A DNA stretch of 64,000 nucleotides from Bryobacterales bacterium. Lineage in GTDB: Bacteria > Acidobacteriota > Terriglobia > Bryobacterales > Bryobacteraceae. Below, one piece after another: positions 60,248-64,000 of this stretch. The notes under the pieces were generated by a model. That model ran no database searches. It was given only the letters and a program-made list of their open reading frames with translations, and had not been told where the DNA came from. A program made the translations under genes and the position numbers. How positions within the stretch are numbered: position 1 is the stretch's first letter; each line of letters starts with the position of its first letter. The stretch covers positions 32,869 through 96,868 of the forward strand of contig PLOR01000057.1 in NCBI GenBank assembly GCA_003142185.1. The letters run 5' to 3'.

Positions 60248-61281
60248 AGACGATTCAATGGATTGACGGCGCGGTGGTGATGATCGACCAGACGCGGCTG
60301 CCGCTCGAAGAAAAGTACGTCACCTGCCGTAGCTACCAGGACGTGGCCACGGCCATCCGCGACATGACGATTCGCGGCGCGCCCGCCATCGGTGTGGCGG
60401 CGGCGATGGGCGTGGCGCTCGGCGTACTGCACGCTTCGGAAACCGATCTCGACGCACGGACGCTCGACACCCAGATGGAGGAGATTTGCGCGACACTGGC
60501 GGCCACGCGTCCCACCGCAGTCAACCTCTTTTGGGCGATCGACCGGATGAAGCGGGTGTACGCAAGCGTGGCCGGCCAGCCGATCGGGGAGATCCGCCGG
60601 CGCCTGGTGGAAGAAGCGCTGCTGGTGCGCGAGGAAGATATTGCGATCTGCCGCGCCATCGGCCGCAATGGAGCGGTGCTGGTGCCGGATCGGAAAACCG
60701 TGCTCACCCATTGCAACGCCGGTGCGCTGGCGACTGCGGGCTACGGAACCGCGCTAGGCGTGATTCGGGCGGCTGTGGAAGCCGGCAAGCAGATCGATGT
60801 CTTCGCCGATGAGACCCGCCCGTTCCTGCAAGGCGCGCGGCTGACGGTGTGGGAATTGCAGCAGGACGGCATTCCCACCACGCTCATCACCGACAACATG
60901 GCCGGCCACTTTCTGAAATCCGGGCGCATCGGCTGCGTGGTGGTGGGCGCGGACCGCATCGCCGCAAATGGGGACGTGGCCAACAAGGTGGGAACCTACT
61001 CGGTAGCCGTGCTGGCGAAGGAGAACGGCGTGCCGTTTTTTGTCGCCGCGCCCATTTCGACGCTCGACCTGAGCCTCGCTTCGGGCGGCGCGATCCCCAT
61101 CGAACAGCGCGCCGCCGAGGAAGTAACCCACGTTTTCGGCCACCGCATCGCCCCGGAAGGAACAGTGGTCGAGAACCCGGCATTCGACGTCACGCCGGCG
61201 CGCTACGTCGCCGCCATCATCACCGAAGAGGGCGTGGCCCGCGCCCCGTATGAAGAATCACTCAAAAAACTGGTAAGTTGA
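60241..61281 (+). CDS. mtnA: S-methyl-5-thioribose-1-phosphate isomerase
   Basis: It converts methylthioribose-1-phosphate to methylthioribulose-1-phosphate in methionine salvage. Motifs are [16 protein letters not shown], the catalytic cysteine in [15 protein letters not shown] and the aspartate in [20 protein letters not shown]. The length of 346 residues is normal. No other mtn gene is in the window; it is part of the uvrA-led overlapping operon. Confidence 0.95.
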   Translation: MVETIQWIDGAVVMIDQTRLPLEEKYVTCRSYQDVATAIRDMTIRGAPAIGVAAAMGVALGVLHASETDLDARTLDTQMEEICATLAATRPTAVNLFWAIDRMKRVYASVAGQPIGEIRRRLVEEALLVREEDIAICRAIGRNGAVLVPDRKTVLTHCNAGALATAGYGTALGVIRAAVEAGKQIDVFADETRPFLQGARLTVWELQQDGIPTTLITDNMAGHFLKSGRIGCVVVGADRIAANGDVANKVGTYSVAVLAKENGVPFFVAAPISTLDLSLASGGAIPIEQRAAEEVTHVFGHRIAPEGTVVENPAFDVTPARYVAAIITEEGVARAPYEESLKKLVS

Positions 61282-61289
61282 AAAGTGAA

Positions 61290-61790
61290 ATGCGAACCAT
61301 CCTGATTACTCTCTTATGCTCCCTGACGCTGGCGGCCGGCGACGCCGCGCGGCGCGCTCCGGGCTTTGCCCTCCCCGACATGAAACTCCAGTTTCACGAT
61401 CTGGCCGATTATCGCGGCAAAGTGCTGGTCCTGGAGTTCTTGAAGACCGACTGCCCGCACTGCGCCGCATTTGCGGAAGTCTTGGCTCAGATTCAGCCGA
61501 AGTATGGCGACAAGGTTGCAGTGCTTGCGGTGGCTCACATAGGTGGCACGGACTCGCCGCAGAACGTCGCGCAATATATAGCCGGACACCAACTGACCTA
61601 CCCGGTGGTGCTCGACGAGGGGCAGATGATGTTCTCCTACGTGCTCGCGCAAAAAAGTGATATGCCCCGCGTGTTCGTCATCGATGCCGGCGGCTTCATC
61701 CGCGCGGACTATGAGTACAGCGTCCTGACGCGCGAGGTCTTCGAGGGCAAGGCCCTGTTTACCGACATCGACAAGCTGCTGAAGAAATAG
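61290..61790 (+). CDS. Exported peroxiredoxin/TlpA-like thioredoxin-fold protein
   Basis: A signal peptide (MRTILITLLCSLTLAAGDA) precedes a redoxin domain with YRGKVLVLEFLKTDCPHCAA, holding the CxxC pair, and a cis-proline in KSDMPRVFVIDAGG. The ATG at 61290 is preferred; a TTG at 61278 overlapping the mtnA stop is also in frame. It closes the uvrA-led gene chain. Confidence 0.8.
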   Translation: MRTILITLLCSLTLAAGDAARRAPGFALPDMKLQFHDLADYRGKVLVLEFLKTDCPHCAAFAEVLAQIQPKYGDKVAVLAVAHIGGTDSPQNVAQYIAGHQLTYPVVLDEGQMMFSYVLAQKSDMPRVFVIDAGGFIRADYEYSVLTREVFEGKALFTDIDKLLKK

Positions 61791-61798
61791 CGGCAGTG

Positions 61799-61828
61799 GT
61801 AGCGCCGGCGATCGGTTTTTGTCGCCGG
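61799..61828 (+). repeat. Repeat family E hairpin, variant
   Basis: GTAGCGCCGGCGATCGGTTT continues to GTCGCCGG, giving the stem CCGGCGA/TCGCCGG. Compared with 35499-35523 the last stem pair differs on both sides. It follows the redoxin stop by eight bases and may terminate the uvrA operon. Confidence 0.6.
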
Positions 61829-61839
61829 TCTTCGCCAGT

Positions 61840-61873
61840 GGCAGTCCACAAAAAGCGATGGTCTGTCCTGCCT
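61840..61873 (+). repeat. Repeat family D, partial copy at a stop codon
   Basis: AAAAAGCGATGGTCTGTCCT is nearly identical to 13660-13679; the left arm is degraded. The TAG stop of the minus-strand gene at 61872 lies at its end, as for the O-GlcNAc transferase gene. Confidence 0.6.
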
Positions 61874-62258
61874 ATTTCTTGCTACTCAGCTTCAGATTGA
61901 TGGTCGCCAGTTTGCGCGTGTCGAAGGAACTGAGGGTGTGGGCGCCGCTCGATGCGCCATTATATTCGGCCTTCAGCTCATAGTCGATATCGGGGCTGAG
62001 GTCGTGAAAATAGTAGCTGCCGTCCTTCTGGGTAAAGAACGAGCGAATTTGCAGGCTCTTGGTGTTCTTCAGATAGACGACGGCGCCGTTCACCAGGCTG
62101 TCGTCCGGCGCGGTGACGGAGCCCTGCACGGTGCGCGTCTGGGGGTCCTTGGCGAAACCGGCGGTGACAGCGAACAGCAGGGCAGCCGCCAGCAACGCCA
62201 GCCCGGCGACCGAAAAGGCGCGCACGCGTCCGTGAACGCGTGGAATTATGGATGGCAT
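61872..62258 (-). CDS. Exported carboxypeptidase-regulatory-like single-domain protein
   Basis: After an N-terminal helix (AGLALLAAALLFAVTAGFAK), one 90-residue beta sandwich follows: TVQGSVTAPDDSLVNGAVVY, KDGSYYFHDLSPDIDYELKA, ending in NLKLSSKK. The fold is the carboxypeptidase regulatory-like type without enzyme. It starts one base after the stop of the LysW-like gene on the same strand and is likely coexpressed. The ATG at 62258 is preferred over an upstream in-frame one. Confidence 0.78.
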   Translation of the reverse strand: MPSIIPRVHGRVRAFSVAGLALLAAALLFAVTAGFAKDPQTRTVQGSVTAPDDSLVNGAVVYLKNTKSLQIRSFFTQKDGSYYFHDLSPDIDYELKAEYNGASSGAHTLSSFDTRKLATINLKLSSKK

Positions 62259-62259
62259 C

Positions 62260-62481
62260 TTATTTCCATTCCTCGTCTTCGGCTTCTTCTTCGTCTTCGT
62301 CCTCGAAGAGTTCCGCATCCTCTTCGTCCTCGGCCAACTCCTCGGCCGTTTCCAGCTCCAGAGGATCGGTGCCGACTACCCGGAGATCCGCTCCGCACTC
62401 ATCGCAACTGAGCGGGTCGCCCTCGTCGAGGTCTTCTTCCTCGACATCGATCTCGCCTTTGCATTCCGGACACTTGACCAT
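62260..62481 (-). CDS. LysW-like acidic zinc-ribbon protein
   Basis: The 73-residue protein starts with a LysW/ArgW-type ribbon, MVKCPECKGEIDVEEEDLDE then LSCDECGADLRVVGTDPLEL, and continues as an almost purely acidic tail ending DEEWK. LysW proteins are carriers that hold amino-acid intermediates on a C-terminal glutamate (EDWGE); here the last residue is lysine, so the canonical attachment site is absent. A GGGAGG site precedes the ATG. No lysX or argX partner is nearby. Confidence 0.72.
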   Translation of the reverse strand: MVKCPECKGEIDVEEEDLDEGDPLSCDECGADLRVVGTDPLELETAEELAEDEEDAELFEDEDEEEAEDEEWK

Positions 62482-62555
62482 CGATCCATGCCTCCCAAAA
62501 CTACTCTTATACGATAGATTGCCGCCAAAGCAAGTGCGTTTCCGGCTATCGGACC

Positions 62556-63071
62556 CTATTCGGCGGCGGCCAGCCGCGCCAGGCGCCGCCGCGTGGTGGC
62601 CGGTACGATCCCTTTCATGCGCAGATACGTAAACAACTGCTGGCGATGGGTCAGTTCATGCTCCGCGACCCATAGCAACATCTCCAGCCGCGTGACCATC
62701 GCGCCATCCACGCGCTTCATCATCCCAGCCCAGAACTCGGGCTTCTGTGCGGCCAGTTGCGGGGCGCGCTCGTCCACGGATTCGCGCAACCGGCGGACCA
62801 GCTCGGCCGGCTCCAGGGTCTCTGGGATGTGGGCCGTGTGGGTGGCGATACGCGCGCGAAAATCGGGGCCGGCGAAATCGGTATCGCCCGCCAGCAGCAT
62901 GCCGGTCAGGCCGTGGGTGGACACCAGGATGTGGCGGCCGATCTGGCCGAAGGTCTGCAAGTCGGCCGCCGGACTATATCCAAATTCGCCCGCCGGGAAC
63001 TCCTCCACGGCGGCGATCGTATCCTGGCGCACGTTCTTCCAGGAATCGATGATGTACTCCGCTCTCACCAT
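62556..63071 (-). CDS. DinB-family four-helix protein
   Basis: The DinB/YfiT-like four-helix bundle shows in DSWKNVRQDTIAAVEEFPAG, the first metal histidine in IGRHILVSTHGL and the paired histidines in EHELTHRQQLFTYLRMKG. Family members include thiol-dependent metalloenzymes; many have no known role. The ATG at 63071 starts the conserved fold; the open frame upstream covers the divergent ribbon-helix-helix gene. Confidence 0.85.
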   Translation of the reverse strand: MVRAEYIIDSWKNVRQDTIAAVEEFPAGEFGYSPAADLQTFGQIGRHILVSTHGLTGMLLAGDTDFAGPDFRARIATHTAHIPETLEPAELVRRLRESVDERAPQLAAQKPEFWAGMMKRVDGAMVTRLEMLLWVAEHELTHRQQLFTYLRMKGIVPATTRRRLARLAAAE

Positions 63072-63156
63072 GTCCTCATTGTACCCGCACGATGGCTGGT
63101 GGCGACGGCGATGAGCTATGCGTTCCTGGCAGCAGCGTTGGACGTGGACAGGCGAG

Positions 63157-63186
63157 TTGCGAAAATGCATCGACGTGAGGCATACT
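63157..63186 (+). promoter_or_regulatory. Putative promoter of the ribbon-helix-helix pair
   Basis: TTGCGA (63157-63162) and CATACT (63181-63186) are separated by 18 bp. The -10 box lies inside the inverted repeat at 63174-63204. Confidence 0.4.
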
Positions 63187-63204
63187 GATGATATATGCCT
63201 CACG
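63174..63204. promoter_or_regulatory. Operator-like inverted repeat over the start codon
   Basis: CGTGAGGCATA and TATGCCTCACG are perfect 11-bp arms around a 9-base spacer. The right arm contains the ATG at 63195. A ribbon-helix-helix dimer bound here would block its own promoter and start codon. Confidence 0.6.
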
Positions 63205-63527
63205 CCGTTACGACAACTAAAGGCAGCCTTGGTCCAAAGTCCAGGGGAAATCATCCGGACAAAATCGAGTCGCGTCGCGGCAAAGTCGAATTCCGGTACA
63301 CCGTCGGACTTGTCCCCAACCTTGCGAATCAAGTCAAGCGGTACGCCGAGACAGTTGACGTGAGCATGAGCAAAGCGATCGCAGGGCTGGTTCGTCTCGG
63401 GCTGGAGAGCCAGGAGAACCGCAAGCGGGAATTCTTCAAGAAGCTGAAAGAGAATCTTGCCGAAGACGGCCCGAACCAGCAGGATCGACTGGTCGATGAA
63501 TTCCGCACACTGATACTCGGCCGCTGA
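63195..63527 (+). CDS. Ribbon-helix-helix protein (putative antitoxin/autorepressor)
   Basis: Residues about 30-72 read as a ribbon-helix-helix unit: VEFRYTVGLVPNLANQVKRY, then DVSMSKAIAGLVRLGLES. A basic N-terminus and a helical Lys/Glu-rich tail flank it. The start codon lies within an inverted repeat, as expected for autorepression. The next gene begins 3 bp after its stop, giving a two-gene unit with the shape of a toxin-antitoxin pair, though toxicity is not shown by sequence. Confidence 0.68.
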   Translation: MPHAVTTTKGSLGPKSRGNHPDKIESRRGKVEFRYTVGLVPNLANQVKRYAETVDVSMSKAIAGLVRLGLESQENRKREFFKKLKENLAEDGPNQQDRLVDEFRTLILGR

Positions 63528-63530
63528 ACG

Positions 63531-63773
63531 ATGCCCAAGATTCAGTGGGAACGGCTTCCCAGAGAGAAGTGGGCCCACCTTCGCGACCGCGCAAAGGAGC
63601 GGCTGATCTCCGAGGCGGATTTATTCGAATTGGCTGAGTGGAAGGCGCAGGGTTTCGACGTGCCCGATGGCGACTGGTACAAGGATTTCGGAACGTTTAA
63701 GCTGTGCGGCACCGGCAGATATCCAAGTACGTTTCTGGTTGCCGGACAAGCCGCGCGCGGCAAGCGGTTGTAA
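63531..63773 (+). CDS. Small conserved protein paired with the ribbon-helix-helix gene
   Basis: The 80-residue protein has a helical N-terminal half (IQWERLPREKWAHLRDRAKE) and a conserved-looking aromatic end (DGDWYKDFGTFKLCGTGRYP). I recall similar small orphan proteins but no assigned function. Being the second gene of a tight pair, it could be a toxin-like partner; it has no nuclease motif that I can see. Confidence 0.6.
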   Translation: MPKIQWERLPREKWAHLRDRAKERLISEADLFELAEWKAQGFDVPDGDWYKDFGTFKLCGTGRYPSTFLVAGQAARGKRL

Positions 63774-63807
63774 CCGGCCCCGCCTGAGCCCACCGGCTCT
63801 CCGCCGG

Positions 63808-63813
63808 TATAAT
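63808..63813 (+). promoter_or_regulatory. Perfect -10 box eleven bases before aceE
   Basis: TATAAT is followed by AATAGGTACCA and the ATG at 63825. A start site seven bases downstream would leave a leader of about five bases. Confidence 0.45.
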
Positions 63814-63824
63814 AATAGGTACCA

Positions 63825-64000
63825 ATGCACTTGAAACGCGACGAGAGGGTTGTCGACCCGAATCCGCAGGAGACTTCGGAGTGGGTGGAAGCGCTGGATC
63901 AGGTCCTGGACGAAACCGGCCCGGACCGCGCGGCATATCTGGTCGAGAGGCTGTCGGAGCGCGCCAGGACCGGCGGCGCGGAACTGCCCATCCACCTGAA
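63825..64000 (+). CDS. aceE: Pyruvate dehydrogenase E1 component (homodimeric type), 5' part
   Basis: The 58 visible residues match the N-terminus of AceE-type E1: DPNPQETSEWVEALDQVLDE and GPDRAAYLVERLSERART, then GGAELPIHLN. The full enzyme of about 890 residues decarboxylates pyruvate with thiamine diphosphate and runs off the right edge. Downstream E2/E3 genes cannot be seen. Confidence 0.85.
   Translation, partial: MHLKRDERVVDPNPQETSEWVEALDQVLDETGPDRAAYLVERLSERARTGGAELPIHL

Overview
The window is a 64 kb, GC-rich, almost gap-free stretch of chromosome from an Acidobacteriota-like bacterium, most likely of the Solibacter/Bryobacter type. This rests on gene content only: an ADOP-type MacB/FtsX permease with a sigma-54 promoter, a Gram-negative envelope (LolA, AsmA), Tat-exported sugar hydrolases, secreted carboxypeptidase-regulatory-like proteins, and a GMC/gluconate-dehydrogenase-subunit-3 module. 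There is no rRNA, tRNA, CRISPR array, prophage or intact insertion sequence that I can see.

Layout. 0-3 kb: a REP-associated transposase remnant, tsaC, and a homocysteine methyltransferase/MTHFR fusion. 3-10 kb: a SPINDLY-type TPR O-GlcNAc transferase and two exported polysaccharide-active proteins (GH78-like, GH55/pectate-lyase-like). 10-18 kb: lolA plus a type IV pilus/type II secretion assembly cluster (gspF, gspE, pilM/N/O/P-like, pseudopilin) without a secretin. 18-26 kb: mutL, a VOC protein, a FucP-type sugar porter, a three-gene dehydrogenase-nonaheme cytochrome operon, and a DJ-1 family protein. 26-36 kb: the ADOP permease, then a sensory locus of two response regulators, a receiver remnant and two histidine kinases sharing a 1.2 kb duplicated core. 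36-46 kb: a site-2 protease, maf, a Tat-tagged PaiB-like flavoprotein, two transporters, three co-oriented secreted proteins, GNAT, an alcohol dehydrogenase and PhzF. 46-54 kb: xdhC-mocA-asmA, fmdB, a phosphodiesterase, a membrane protein and a thioredoxin-fold protein. 54-64 kb: rluD with a zinc-ribbon gene, a five-gene overlapping operon starting with uvrA, a LysW-like acidic protein, DinB, a ribbon-helix-helix pair with an operator over its start codon, and the start of aceE.

The feature that best unifies the window is a population of short palindromic repeats of at least six families (called A-F here). Many sit directly against stop codons. Stems in families C, D and E keep pairing through compensatory changes between copies. 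Two copies have been absorbed in frame into the leader of the pseudopilin gene. Family A flanks the REP-associated transposase at the left edge and is its likely substrate.

Tight overlaps (ATGA, GTGA, TAATG) mark the operons: pilN-O-P-pseudopilin, GMC-cytochrome, kinase-kinase-regulator, xdhC-mocA-asmA, and uvrA-DHS-like-CPBP-mtnA-redoxin. All statements come from reading the sequence and recalled family knowledge; no database search was run.
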